Counted from the stretch's first letter, positions 24,656-35,665 are shown. The stretch: DNA of 64,000 nucleotides from Laetiporus sulphureus 93-53 (GCF_001632365.1 NW_024468517.1:192145-256144); one strand, 5' to 3'. Notes: generated from the sequence alone by a model not told the origin. Numbers and translations are program-made.

Positions 24656-25065
24656 GTGGCTGCGATGCAATTTGGGCCACAATCCACGGAAATTATACGT
24701 GCCTTTGATTGGGACGAGCGGGCGCTCTGACGGGATTTGCACTGGATCTGTAGACAAAGTCGGGTAGCGTAGACGCCGGATGCATATGACGGTTTCCAAA
24801 TTAGTGCATGCAGCGCCTCTGAGTGTGAATTTTCATCAAGAGAGGAGATAAAAAGCCGGCTCGAGTCAATCTATCGTCACCCGCCCTCCTCTCCTCCCAC
24901 CACTAGTCCAGTCATCCTCGGGCACATCCTCGCTCGAGGCATTCCAAGGAGTCAGAGTTTTGTGAGTCTTCTCCCCATTTCATCGTCCCCGTCCGCTGTT
25001 ATTCGTCGGCGTGTCAATTATCGTCTCTTTCTGCGGCAGCGCAGTCAGTGTATACGCGAGCGAGC

Positions 25066-26727
25066 ATGTTCTCATCGTTTAAGGAATCGGCGCCGACCGT
25101 TTCGTTGCGCGAGCCTCAGGCTTCATCGCCACGTTGGACGTATTACCGCACAGACATTGGCGCACCGCCTCAGGCGGCATCGGGCTCGCGACTCAATGTT
25201 TCTAGCATTGCCATCGAATCGCCGGCGGACATTAATGGGACAGATGCCACTCATGAGAATCATCCGCTGATTTCCCGCCCGTCATCTTCCAGACCCCCTA
25301 GCCGGTTGTCAGAATCGCCGGCAGCTCTCGCGCATCCTCACCCCGCGCCAACTACAACCTTGTTTCCGAACCGGTACACTGAACACCTATATCGCCGCCA
25401 GAATGTTCGGCCTTCCTCTGTAAGCGTGTCCTCTCGCAACCACCCAGGCCCAAGCACGTTTCAGCACCATGGTTCTCCTCACTTGTCTACTCTTGAAAGT
25501 TCCCAACTTTCAAGCTTCTCTCCATCCCAGAATGGCTCGATAAGCTCGACTAGCGCTCGTCTTCGGACATCTCACCCGGTCTTCCACACGACCTCGGACT
25601 TAGCTGCACATCATGGCATCCCTCAGTCTCTGCCCCCTGTGCCTCGTACAACTCGCTATACAACAGATCCCTCATCCAGTTCTAGTTTACCAGTTTCCTC
25701 GTCGTCCATTGACGCCGATCTCGACTTTTCCGCCATCTGCTCGAATTACTTGAATATGCTATCGCAAAAACCAGAAGAAGGGGAAAACACCGCTGATGCG
25801 GTCGTGCCGGAGGCGCCTGCTCACGACGTTGTTCAGGCGCTCATGGGCGTTCTCACAGGTGAATCGATACCCGGACCTTTATCCGCGTGTATGACTGACC
25901 AGTCATTCCCGGCAGCCCCTACTGCCTCCCCCGTGTTCGACATGATGAACGACTTCACGAGCGAGTATCTGACCTCGCCGTACGATGATTCACCATTAGA
26001 CGAATGGCTCAGTACCCCCGCTCTCGACTCCGCTGACATCGGTTCGGACATCCTCACGAGTCCAGCAATCGCCGACACGGATGATTTCAATGACTTCGGT
26101 GGCACATCTCTCTTCGGCGAGTCGTTAGGGCTGACGAACGCGATTTGCGATCAAACTAAGGTCGCGCCACGTCCTGCCCCTGTTGGCCCACTGCCGACAC
26201 CATTCGACTTCAATGACATGTACCGCATGCCATCGCCAACCACTCCTGCCCTCGATCCCATGTCGCTCGACCGCTCGCCACACCTTTCCAATGTTGCGCC
26301 ACCTGCACCACCACGTCGACGAAACGCACCGACGGGCACGCGCAAGAATATCACCCCGGAGGCGCTAGTACCTCTCGACGCGCCCATTCAGCCTCGCAAG
26401 TATGTCACGCCATCGGCCACGTCTCGAAAAGAGGTGCCTGCTGTCTTCGCTAAGAAGCGGTCATTGTCTGTGGCGTTTGGCGAGGATGGTGAGCAGGTAG
26501 ACGCTGCGAACCTTCCTCTGTCCGACTTGGAAGCGATCGAAGCCAAGCGGCGACAAAATACGCTTGCCGCGCGACGCAGCCGAAAGCGCAAGCTCGAGTA
26601 CCAGCGGGAGCTGGAGGTGAGCATGGAGCAGGAGCGGGCGGAGAAGGAGATGTGGAAGTCGCGGGCGATCATGTACGAGGCGCTGCTACACAGCCACGGA
26701 CTCGAAGTCCCATCGTTTGATCCATGA
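25066..26727 (+). CDS. bZIP transcription factor, Gcn4/Cpc1-like
   Basis: Uninterrupted 553-codon frame. The C-terminus holds a basic region, AKRRQNTLAARRSRKRKLEY, with the N-x2-A-A-x2-S-R contact residues of Gcn4-class bZIPs, followed by a short zipper. The zipper is weak: heptad positions after the first Leu are mostly Met, Ala and Tyr, and the protein ends 40 residues later at EVPSFDP. The long N-terminal part is Ser/Pro-rich, with acidic-aromatic patches (SPLDEWLSTPALDSADIG, DTDDFNDFGGTSLFGES) like the activation segments of Cpc1/Gcn4. The likely role is control of amino-acid biosynthesis genes under starvation, inferred from the family. The ATG at 25066 is preferred; a GTG frame start 18 nt upstream is ignored. 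A 5' UTR intron is possible (GTGAGT at 24961). Confidence 0.82.
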   Translation: MFSSFKESAPTVSLREPQASSPRWTYYRTDIGAPPQAASGSRLNVSSIAIESPADINGTDATHENHPLISRPSSSRPPSRLSESPAALAHPHPAPTTTLFPNRYTEHLYRRQNVRPSSVSVSSRNHPGPSTFQHHGSPHLSTLESSQLSSFSPSQNGSISSTSARLRTSHPVFHTTSDLAAHHGIPQSLPPVPRTTRYTTDPSSSSSLPVSSSSIDADLDFSAICSNYLNMLSQKPEEGENTADAVVPEAPAHDVVQALMGVLTGESIPGPLSACMTDQSFPAAPTASPVFDMMNDFTSEYLTSPYDDSPLDEWLSTPALDSADIGSDILTSPAIADTDDFNDFGGTSLFGESLGLTNAICDQTKVAPRPAPVGPLPTPFDFNDMYRMPSPTTPALDPMSLDRSPHLSNVAPPAPPRRRNAPTGTRKNITPEALVPLDAPIQPRKYVTPSATSRKEVPAVFAKKRSLSVAFGEDGEQVDAANLPLSDLEAIEAKRRQNTLAARRSRKRKLEYQRELEVSMEQERAEKEMWKSRAIMYEALLHSHGLEVPSFDP

Positions 26728-27184
26728 ATCGTACGTTCACGTCGTCTTATCATTCCCTCTCGCTGGCCTCTAGCATTCGTATACCTTATATTTCACATAT
26801 CTTTTGCATCGTTCTCATTCGCTGTCTCGCCGCCACTTATCAGCAGGTAGCCTTCGCGCTTCATGTACCATAATTCACCACAATTCCCCTATCCACTTGC
26901 TAGGAGCGCGTCGTACCCCCTTTCCCCAATGCTGCAGTCTGCTTGGTTCACACATATATCCGATGAACGTAGTGATGTTTAACCGCGATACTGCTGTCTA
27001 GATCTGTACGTATCGCGACTTATCCCTCCCCATCGCTGTGCTCCCATTCATACGAAAAATTCTTTACATACATATCATGTTTACACGTCGTCAGTAGCCA
27101 CAGAACGAAAATACACACTATGTTTATGTTCACATGAATTCCTTAGCGTGAGCGACTGCGAACAGCGATTAACAGACAACATTT
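26728..27184. other. 3' spacer between convergent genes
   Basis: AT-richer 3' flanks of the bZIP and arrestin-like genes. No other feature. Confidence 0.5.
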
Positions 27185-28711
27185 TCATATCATGAACTCG
27201 TCCGTCCGCTTCACTATGCATACCCGTTGTGGCGTGCATACTTTGCGGCTCTCCTGCTCTTCGCCGGATGTCATGCTCCAGTACGATCTACAAGGACACG
27301 ATTGCGAGTGAGAGAGGTGCGTGCGGGATGGACAGAAGACATAGTACGGCGGAAGGTCCGGCTTAGTTGGGCAGGATGAAGGTTCAGAATGTGTCCGCTT
27401 GTGGGACAACAACTGTCTCGATATTTTCACGAGTGCTCCTGTCGGCGGCGGCGGCGCAGGCAGCGCATAAAACTCGAGGCTGGTCGATGGTGTCATAGCA
27501 GAGGTCACCTTGACGGGAAAGCACGCCTTCACGCCGCTGAGCGGCGAGCCAAAGGAGACCTCGACTTCGAAGAAATACTAAGAAAGATACGTCAACGGAC
27601 CGAGGACGAGCTAGGAGCGGCGTGAACGTGACGTTGAGCGTACCTCATTCTTGATGCTCTGTGTATGGAATGTTGGCGGGCATCGTAGCACGAACGATGA
27701 GGAGAATGTCGTCCTCTGGCGCCACTGGCCCTCCATCGGGTCGCCGACCGACGGCCGCCACTCCTTACCCGACTCGTCTATGTCGACGTGGTGAGACCCG
27801 TCCATCCCGCCCGCGATGTCGACCTTCTGTACGTGCGAGCTCTCGCCATGATACGGGCTCACGGTGTACTTCAGGGTGCGGTGGAGGGTCAAGAACACGT
27901 CCTGTGGTCGCTGCGGCGGGGCCGGCCAGATGGTCTTGACGTCGGCGCCCTTGTGCGTGGCCGCGCTTATGGTGATGATGGAGATTTTGAAGGGGATAGG
28001 CACGAAGAGCGGAAGCGCGCGGATATCTGGGAGGGAGTACTGGGGCGTTTGAATTGTCGATGCATGTTCGTAATTTGAATACGGAAGAGCCGCGCACCTC
28101 GATGAATACATCGGCGTATCTGCCCCATGGGCTTCTGCGTATCTGGTGCTCGACGCATTTTGTCGCCCAGCGTCCACTCCACCCAACCCGGAGGAGACCG
28201 CGCGAGCGATCGCCGTCGCGGTCTTTTGGTACAACCACCATGGGGCCCATAATTCTCTCATGAAGACCGTGGTGGCCTATCGGCAACACTTCGATGTAAT
28301 AGCGTATGTATGCTTCCCCATGGGCAGTGGAAGCCTCGAAGGACGGCGGCAAGCTTACGGGAAGCGCGAGCTCGAAATCGGCGCAGATTACATCGGTACC
28401 GAGAGGGGGGTTGATTGTATCCAACGTCCACACAGTGCAGTTCGATCGGACGTTAGACTGTTCGTCGGATACCGATGTCATCGGACCGTACTGGTCCCGT
28501 CTATGCCACACTTGCGTAAATGTCATCCTAGGACGATCCAGTTTATGATTGCGAATGAGACGCACAGGAAAATGGTCTCCCGCAATTCTACCACGACCTC
28601 TTCGACGCGATGTTCGCAAAGGAGGGGGACTTTAAGCTCGACATAGCCTGCCACAGTCCCTCCCGCCACGTAAATGTGTGGCGGGACGTGCAAAGTGATG
28701 CACTCGCACAT
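27185..28711 (-). CDS. Arrestin-like domain protein
   Basis: Arrestin-fold proteins in fungi act as adaptors bringing ubiquitin ligases to membrane transporters. The N-terminal strand pattern PPHIYVAGGTVAGYVELKVP and VEEVVVELRETIF matches the arrestin N domain; after a short intron (about 38 nt) MTFTQVWHRRDQYGP continues. Further exons supply DFELALPVSLPPSFEAS with AYIRYYIEV, LPLFVPIPFKISIITISA and QDVFLTLHRTLKYTVSP for the C domain. The end reads EVEVSFGSPLSGVKACFPVK followed by a Ser/Pro-rich tail. No PPxY motif was noticed in the parts read. Exon boundaries in the middle (about 28020-28330) are approximate. The function is inferred from fold only. Confidence 0.7.
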
Positions 28712-29434
28712 CCTAGGAGTGATCCCAACAGCTGGGAGTCGCTGCTCTATCGTTTTGCCAAGAAGGCTATATAATGCGATTTGATCCGGGTGTTAACGGC
28801 GAATGGGCCGCAAGTGCCTCTCTTTTGTGAGATAAGGGAATTCTGGAGCTACCGATCCAGCTGATTGATGAGATGGTCTCGGAGAAACCAACGAGCACGT
28901 TATGGCCAATATCGTGCGCCGTCTCGCAGATACGGGGATGAATGCCGTGCACTGGCAATCCCAGTAATAGGCGTGTTGTGTTAGTTGGTGCCGCGAATTG
29001 GCTGCGTTAAGTTAGCATAGGGAGTCCGAGGGATGCGGGAGAATGGATGAACATCACAGGAATCTCTGCAGGACAACACAGCTGGGATGGCAACCGAGTC
29101 CGGCACTTGTTCGGCCTGCAAGATGATGATTGTGATGTGGCCCAATGGAATATATAATGCCGTCGATTTCTTTTCCATGACTCACTTGATTCATAACTCC
29201 CTCTCTTGAAGCGGCTCTTCTGCTGCTATATATGTGGCTCATATACGCGTTTGATGACAACGTACAACGCAGATTCCAACCTCAGTGGGAGGCTGCTCCA
29301 GAGCCAATGTATCCTATGGTTTACGGCACCGGGTCACATCAAAGAGCGATCGAGTTTCGCTCCAATCACCAGCGACGAGATTGTCTTTAAAAGATGAAGG
29401 GAGGATTCGGTAGCACGGCAGTCGTACGTGGACG
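28712..29434. other. Spacer, no gene recognised
   Basis: Upstream of the arrestin-like gene and of the SPRY pseudogene. Nothing recognisable. Confidence 0.45.
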
Positions 29435-30095
29435 TTGGAAAGTGCAGCACACTTCGCGGGACGAATTCATCAAATGCAACATAACTCTGGGATCACTGTG
29501 GTGGCCACGAATAGAGAATTGGAAGACACGTGCATCTTCAGCAACCTACCGATAATTGCCGGACTATACGACTTCCAGCCTAGTAGAGGGTATATTGCGA
29601 AGTGGCGATCCGGCAGATGGAAGACGTCATCGCCATCGGTAAGTTCATCAAACATTCAAGTGCCGTACGAAACTGAATGAACACAACAGGTATCGCGTGC
29701 AAACCTTATCTCATGTGGCGATTGCCAGGATGAGAAGAGCAGAGTGCAGGGCTGTTGCATCTCGATGACTGCCACAAGTTCTTCGAGGACGCCGAGGGTG
29801 GGCGAGACTACGTCCTCGCAAGCGTGAAGGAGGGCGATTGTCATCCGGATGTGGATATTCTTTCGACACCGGCGCCATCTTCTTCACTCACAACGGCAGA
29901 AGGCTTGCTGATGCCTTCACTGGCTTGTACTTTCCGCACGACATGCGGGATGTGTATGCAGCTATTGGCGCGCAGGGCCGCAGCAAATTCGAAGTCAATT
30001 TCGGAGGCTCACCCTTCCTGTGGCAGGAGGGTAATCAATATCAACGCAAGCTGGAAACTCACATAAAAATCGGTCCTCCGTTATATAGACGTTAA
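29435..30095 (+). pseudogene. Broken SPRY-domain gene copy
   Basis: Homologous to the intact gene at 32874-33733 across its SPRY domain: SNLPIIAGLYDFQPSRG, then YCEVAIRQMEDVIAIG, then an intron (about 29639-29689), LLHLDDCHKFFED, and GCGYSFDTGAIFFTHNG to YFPHDMRDVYAAIGAQG. Three lesions separate these blocks. A one-base shift falls near 29590, between PSRG and YCEV. An in-frame TGA lies at 29731-29733. A second shift falls near 29838, between VKEGD and GCGYSF. The two frame changes and the stop are visible in the sequence; assembly error could mimic them but three at once is unlikely. The 5' part before about 29480 does not match the intact gene. The family resembles Ran-binding/Ssh4-type SPRY proteins. 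Confidence 0.75.
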
Positions 30096-30711
30096 TTAAT
30101 GTGATAGGATATTGCCACAGTGGCAGCGGGCAGCAGAACAATGCATGCAGAGGTCTCTCGGCAGCGTTTCTGGCGCATTGCAGAACACTCGGTCGCATGC
30201 TATATCAGCGCCCGAGCAACCCATAAACTTGTGATGGATTTCTGCCGAACGGTGCAGGCGTGACCCTTGGCGTCATCAGCACTTCGATGCTTCTGCATGA
30301 TGCACGTTACTTGTGTATATCACATTCCTGCCATGATTGGGCGTAGGGTCGACAGCACCGAACACGCACAGCATAGGATGACTTTTCAGGTGGAGAGAGT
30401 CAAGTCTTTGCCACTGGGTGGCGTGGCACCGACTGAAGTGGCACCGGCGCTCAACATGTCCATCGACTTGCTTCAAGTCCCCATCTCGGTCCTCAGACTC
30501 CGTTGTATTCAACCTTCCTTGGATCATTGAATAACGTTAAATCTGCTGGACTTGACTGAAGCCTTTGGATACACGTCGCCCATTCTTTCGAAAATTCCAT
30601 GCCATTGGCTTAGTACCGATACCGAGCGACCTGTTAGAAGTGGAAAACACCACATCACGGACGACCTCCTTAGAATCCTCGAGAGGAATCTCCCGCTCAC
30701 GTAGGAAGAAA
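30096..30711. other. Upstream region of the nucleoside diphosphatase gene
   Basis: No domain or element recognised. The GDA1 frame stays open upstream to about 30565 but has no ATG before 30712. Confidence 0.5.
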
Positions 30712-32486
30712 ATGCTTCCCTCTCGCAATTCGGGCACATACGACAGATTAGAGGGCGGCATGCCCCAAGCTCGGGTGAGCACTATGCGCTTCGCAGGGTG
30801 GAAGAAGTTTGCGCTGGCGACCGTCGTCATTATTGGGCTTGTGTACATTTTTGGCCCGAGCAAGGAGAGAATCATGCCGAGCACTATGCCATGTAAGTTC
30901 CTACGCCATGTTGCATGGTCTTCCAGCGATCTGAGCAAGTTATCCCACTGCAGCTGTTGTTTTTCCCGGACACTCCGATGTCGACAATAGCTCTCCGAAA
31001 GTACCAGAGCCGATCCCCATACCGGTCAACGGTGACGAAATGATACCAAAACCGCCTTCTTCTCCACCGACTGGACCAGAGAATGACCCGGATCTTTCCA
31101 AAACCGTACACTGTGTCGCACCATACAAGCCTACACTCCGTCTTGTCCAGTACGCGCTCATGATTGACGCAGGCTCAACCGGCTCGCGCATCCATATCTA
31201 CAAGTTCAACAACTGCGGGCCATCCCCCTCGTATGAGTATGAGGTATTCCGTATGACACAGCCTGGGCTCTCGGCGTATGCAGGACGGCCACAGGACGCC
31301 GCGCAGAGCCTCGACATGCTTCTGGACGAAGCGGTGAAAATCGTTCCGGAGGCATTGCGTCCGTGCACACCTATTGCGGTGAAGGCAACGGCTGGTCTGC
31401 GTTTGCTCGGTGCAGCAGAGAGCGCGGCAATCTTAGAGGCAGTACGCCAACATCTGCACCAGAAGTATCCATTCAGTCTACAGGATCCAAATGGAGTAGT
31501 GATTATGGATGGCAAAGACGAGGGCGTGTACGCATGGATCACCGCGAACTACTTGCTGAACACGATCCGGGGCGACTCTGTCGCGGGCACACCGTCGTAC
31601 GCCGTGCTCGACCTAGGCGGTGCATCGACGCAGATCGTCTTCGAGCCTACATTTGACAGGTCGGACTCGAAGCTGGAGGAGGGAGAGCACAAATACGACC
31701 TCACATTTGGTGGCAAGAAGCATGTGCTGTACCAGCATTCATACCTTGGCTATGGCTTGATGCGTGCACGCCAGAGCGCGCATCGCATCGTGGATTTCAT
31801 GGGTTCGCTACGAGGCACAGGGAGCGGCGCCAATGCGACCATTGCAAATCCTTGCCTTGCACAAGGGACGTCGAAGGTCGTGGAGATCGAGGACGAGCGG
31901 TATGATGATGACAGGTTCAGTGTCACTATGGTTGGCCAGGACGTGGGCTCGTTCGAGGCGTGCAATCGCGTCGTCGAGCTTGTCATGGCTAAGGACTCGT
32001 GAGTACCTGTATAACATTCTGTATGATTATTTCACTGACGGTGCTATGCTTAGGATCTGTGAAGTTAAGCCATGCTCGTTCAATGGTGTCTACCAGCCTT
32101 CGCTTATGGATACCTTCCCATCCGGCAAGATTTTCCTACTCTCTTACTTCTATGATCGCCTTCAGCCATTCCTCGCAGCTGACCTCACACTTGCCGCCGC
32201 ACCGCTGCACGTCTCAACCTTCGCTACACTTGCCGAGCGCGTCTGCCTCGGCAAGCCGTCATGGGAGACGCACTGGGGCGGCAACGCTGACCTCATGGAG
32301 GAGCTCGAGGGCCGTCCCGAGTGGTGCCTCGACCTTACGTTTATGCATGCGCTGCTCCGGCTCGGATATGAGCTCGGTGGCGAGCGCGATGTGCAGATTG
32401 GGAAAAAGATCGATGGCACGGAGCTTGGGTGGTGTTTGGGTGCAACCCTTGCAATGGTGGGCGGAGATTTGAAGTGTAGAGTGTAG
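30712..32486 (+). CDS. GDA1: Golgi nucleoside diphosphatase (GDA1/CD39 family)
   Basis: Hydrolyses GDP (and UDP) to the monophosphate in the Golgi lumen, allowing nucleotide-sugar antiport during glycosylation. Three exons (introns about 30893-30951 and 31999-32053) give about 553 residues. One N-terminal membrane anchor (FALATVVIIGLVYIF, residues about 33-47) preceded by KK makes a type II topology. The apyrase regions are in order: DAGSTGSRIHIYKF (ACR1), VKATAGLRLLG (ACR2), DGKDEGVYAWITANYLL (ACR3, with the catalytic Glu), and LDLGGASTQIVFE (ACR4). A late block has LGWCLGATLAMVGG. No second membrane segment is present at the C-terminus, favouring GDA1 over YND1. The start is the first ATG in frame. 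Confidence 0.9.
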
Positions 32487-32873
32487 GCGGCACGCAGAGC
32501 GTGTCCGGCTACGTGTTGTGTGTTTGTGTTTTCAGGATACTTTAGTACACCTTCGCTTATAGTGTGCGAGATAGTGACTGTTTATCTAGTCATCAAGGAC
32601 AGTTCATGTTGTCTCTCCAATTCATACAATCCGGGTTCTGTTGCGTGCTCTTTAAGACTACAATCTGAGCATCCAGCGTTGAATATTGAGATGTGATATC
32701 TGAGTCGGGGTCATATCGCCATTGATATTATCCTAGACGTATAGTATGCACCGGGTACTAGAAAATTGTAAAGCAAATATGCCAGCTGCACAGACAGTAC
32801 GAGAATGACGTAAACGATGCGAAAATAGATGAAATAACAGATACGTTACAAGCATCATAGTCGGTCGCTTGCA
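32487..32873. other. 3' spacer between convergent GDA1 and SPRY genes
   Basis: AT-rich 3' flanks only. Confidence 0.5.
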
Positions 32874-33733
32874 CTAATGCTGGCCTGTAAGCCCATTCTT
32901 CAGATGAGTATCCACCTTCCACTCTGCCCCATTTCCCTCAGCCCACTTAAACGGCTCATATCCAAAATTCACCTCCAAGTTATTGGAGCCTTGCATCCCA
33001 ATCGCCGCAAAAACATCCACCTTTCCATGCGGGAAATAGATGCCGGTGAACGCGTCCGGAAGGCGTACCCCGTTGTATGTAAAGAAGAGCGCGCCGGTGG
33101 AGAAGTGGTACCCGCACCCGACCACATCTCCCTCGGCGATACGCGAAATGCCGATAGCGTACTTCTGGCCAGACTGGGGATTTTCGTAATACGTGCACAG
33201 ATCGTCGAGGTGCAGGGCTGCGCTCAGCCTGTCGAAGCCCGGGAGGCGGCCCTGCGGGGCCGGACGGCAAGCCGTTCCTGTAGTATCATTGAGTTAAAGC
33301 TCGCAAAGAAGAGAAAAGGAAGCAGGATCTAACCCAAGGCGATGATACCACCCATCTCCTTGATCTTAACTTCGTAATAAACTCCTGCGCTCTTCTGTAT
33401 ACCGTATTTCCCGGCGATAAACGGCAAGTCGCTCATCAAGCAACACTGCTTGCAGTTATCCGTGGTGTTGACGCGAATTACACCTGCTGCGTCGCTTTCA
33501 TCGCTGTCGCCGCTTTCGCATGCTTCATCATTCTCGCCTGGCTGATCGTCCTCGCGATGATCGACCGTCCCATCGAAGTAGTCAAATCGGTATTGCAGGC
33601 ACCATGCCCCTGTGCCTTGCCTGTGTATGGTGCCGCTGTAGGCTCCCTCGTAATCATTCGGTTCGTCGACGGGGTGCTCGCTACAGAATTTTGTCGCGTC
33701 AGAGTTTGAATTGGGAGAGAATTTGCTCGTCAT
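32874..33733 (-). CDS. SPRY-domain protein
   Basis: Two exons; the intron lies about 33281-33330. The N-terminal 85 residues are hydrophilic and acidic (GENDEACESGDSDESDAAG). The SPRY domain follows: LPFIAGKYGIQKSAGVYYEV, then LHLDDLCTYYENPQSGQKYA, VGCGYHFSTGALFFTYNG, and GIYFPHGKVDVFAAIGMQG. The GCGYxxxxGxxFFTxNG pattern is that of Ran-binding protein 9 and yeast Ssh4-type SPRY domains. SPRY domains bind proteins; no partner can be named. It lies in opposite orientation to a broken copy 2.8 kb away, with GDA1 between them. Gene complete, stop just after NGLTGQH. Confidence 0.8.
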
Positions 33734-35093
33734 TCTGTTGAGTAGTGTGTATCAGAAAAGAAGATGAAGAGAGAATGACTATGAGGGATTGCACCTGAAA
33801 GCTGCTGGACGATGAGATGGGGATGATGATGAGCTGGCTCATCTTATATTCCTGTTCGAGCGACACGCGAAGGTAGGATAACCACGACCGTCGGACCGTT
33901 CATGGCACTTAGCCTTCTGTATCAAGACGCCTTGTGCATGGAAGGTGGCTCATTCCGTCAGCTGTCCGACACACCAAGCATGGAGAGTGGATGCACCGAT
34001 ACATTTAGTCTGCATGTGATAGCAGGAAAACATGGTCAGTTTCCATTTATTGCGTGCAGTGAGTACATTCAGCATGTCGAATCAATGAGCCTTTCACCAT
34101 ACTCAACACTAGCATCCTGGCACATGAGAGGTTAAGGAACCTCTACGCATGGCTAGAAATGCCTGGTCCATATCAATGTGTTCAGGAAGGCCATCAGTAC
34201 AACTTTTGAATGAACTTGTGACCGTCCTTATGACCCTTGGTAGTCAGTGCTTCTGATATTCAAAAAATCACAATGAGCGATTCAGATGACTTTGACATCG
34301 TCTGGGTTGGGTCCCGGATATTGGCGAGAGCAGGACGCATCCTTTGCGTGTGTTGGTGCACGTCAAAAGACACAAGTCGCACCATACTAGTGCCATGCCC
34401 ACGCTGACAACGGAAACACCGGGTACTTAAATTGAGTGGACAGCATCGAGCGCACCCGCACGCCATCCAAGTCCCGATACATTACGAGTTGTCATAGGGT
34501 AGCACACCATACACGCAGGTACAGTTCCGTCAAAACTCACCAGTGAATGTGTCTCGCACAGTAGTGCAGCACCGTGCAGCACCACTGTCAAGGACTCTTT
34601 GCCGGCCTTCATCAGTTTGAGCGTGATAGATTTGGAGTGGCTAAGGACTGAAACTTCGCACCGTCGCGGGCCATGCCATTATAGCCACCACGAGGTTGAC
34701 TTACGTCACCAGCGAAAGGCTTGGAGGACGGCGAAAAGATAGCCCGGATTCCTCGTTGGGTACGACGGTCAGTATGCTGGCCACCTTCCTTCAAGCTCGT
34801 GGTGTTAACTCTGCAAGTCCGTAGCGTCACGAAACAAGGCAATCACTTCAAAGAAAGTACCGACTCCTAGTATGAGAAAGGTGCGAGATTTCCTTTGACT
34901 TTCCCCATCTATGACATCCTATCATTTCTTGAGCTAAGAAAATGAAGGCGGGTAACTCTTCGCAGCTCAATACTGAGCGGAGCGCGGAACGGGGAATTTG
35001 GGTATAGCGGAGGAAACCGAAGTCACGCTTTGGCGCCGTGGCTGAAACGTCTGGCAGTTCTTGCATACCCTTGCATACCTCGCAGCTCGGGAT
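33734..35093. other. Spacer, no gene recognised
   Basis: About 1.36 kb of short overlapping frames. No domain, RNA gene or repeat was recognised. Confidence 0.45.
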
Positions 35094-35665
35094 ATGATCT
35101 TCTGCCCAAACTGCGCCAACCTGCTCATCATCTCTGCTGAGACAGGTTACAACAAATGGGCCTGCAACACTTGCGCGTATGAGTTCCCTATTACGAAGCA
35201 GGTGAGTGTCGTCCGATTATTCGGTGGGAAATGGAAACAGAACTTCGCTGTTCTCGCTAGATGACCTCGCGTACGAAGCTCAAACGGAAGGAGGTCGATG
35301 ACGTCCTTGGCGGTGAGGAAATGTGGAAGCATGCGGACTCGACAGCGGGTACGTACAGTTGTCTGCAACCTCCGTCTCGCCTTCCTCGCTTAACTCACTT
35401 CACTATTCTTCAGCAACGTGCCCAAAGTGCGATTTCGGGCGGGCGTATTTCTATCAACTCCAAATTAGGTCCGCCGACGAACCTATGACGACATGTGCGT
35501 CCATCTCTCTTCATCTGTTCCGGTGTGTAACGGGCTGACGAGTGAGACGTCTGGCGGGTTCATAGTCTATCGGTACGCCTGATTGACTACCTCCCGCTGA
35601 TCCGTGCTGATGCAATTCATCTTGCTAGGTGTGCATCGTGTGGGAACAACTGGAGAGAAAATTGA
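35094..35665 (+). CDS. RPC11: DNA-directed RNA polymerase III subunit C11
   Basis: Small Pol III subunit needed for RNA 3' cleavage, termination and reinitiation. Five exons (35094-35201, 35261-35348, 35414-35494, 35566-35572, 35629-35665) give 106 residues, near the yeast size of about 110. An N-terminal zinc ribbon (MIFCPNCANLL with WACNTCAYEF) is joined to KLKRKEVDDVLGGEEMW, a C11 hallmark, and to a TFIIS-like ribbon: CPKCDFGRAYFYQLQIRSAD, EPMTTFYRCASCGNNW. The acidic D-E pair of the catalytic hairpin is present. The fourth exon is only 7 nt (tctatcg); it supplies most of FYR before CASC. All eight zinc ligands are present only if that exon is used. Confidence 0.9.
35566..35572 (+). other. 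7-nt microexon of RPC11
   Basis: TCTATCG is flanked by CATAG and GTACGC. Joined with 35494 and 35629 it reads aca-ttc-tat-cgg-tgt, restoring TTFYRC, the conserved motif of C11, Rpa12 and TFIIS ribbons. Confidence 0.8.

Larger units (their letters stand above)
22971..25065. other. Long region upstream of the bZIP gene
   Basis: About 2.1 kb. It contains an imperfect tandem repeat (23059-23168), several TGACTC/GAGTCA half-sites, TATA-like ATAAAAGG at 23408-23415 and ATAAAAAG near 24849, and an 11-bp inverted repeat (24605-24655). A 29-codon frame with a hydrophobic middle runs 23459-23548. Longer frames on both strands look like chance GC-rich frames. The last about 210 bases before the bZIP ATG have no ATG. 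The region could be promoter, long 5' leader or a noncoding transcript. Confidence 0.45.

Noticed and set aside
24089..24799. 236-codon minus-strand frame upstream of the bZIP gene
   Set aside because: Composition is dominated by Arg, His, Thr and Gln; no domain, no introns and many competing frames on the other strand. More likely noncoding GC-rich sequence.
24785..24851. Candidate uORF of the bZIP gene (ATG at 24785)
   Set aside because: It ends at a TATA-like element, so it probably lies upstream of the transcription start; without 5'-end data it cannot be called.
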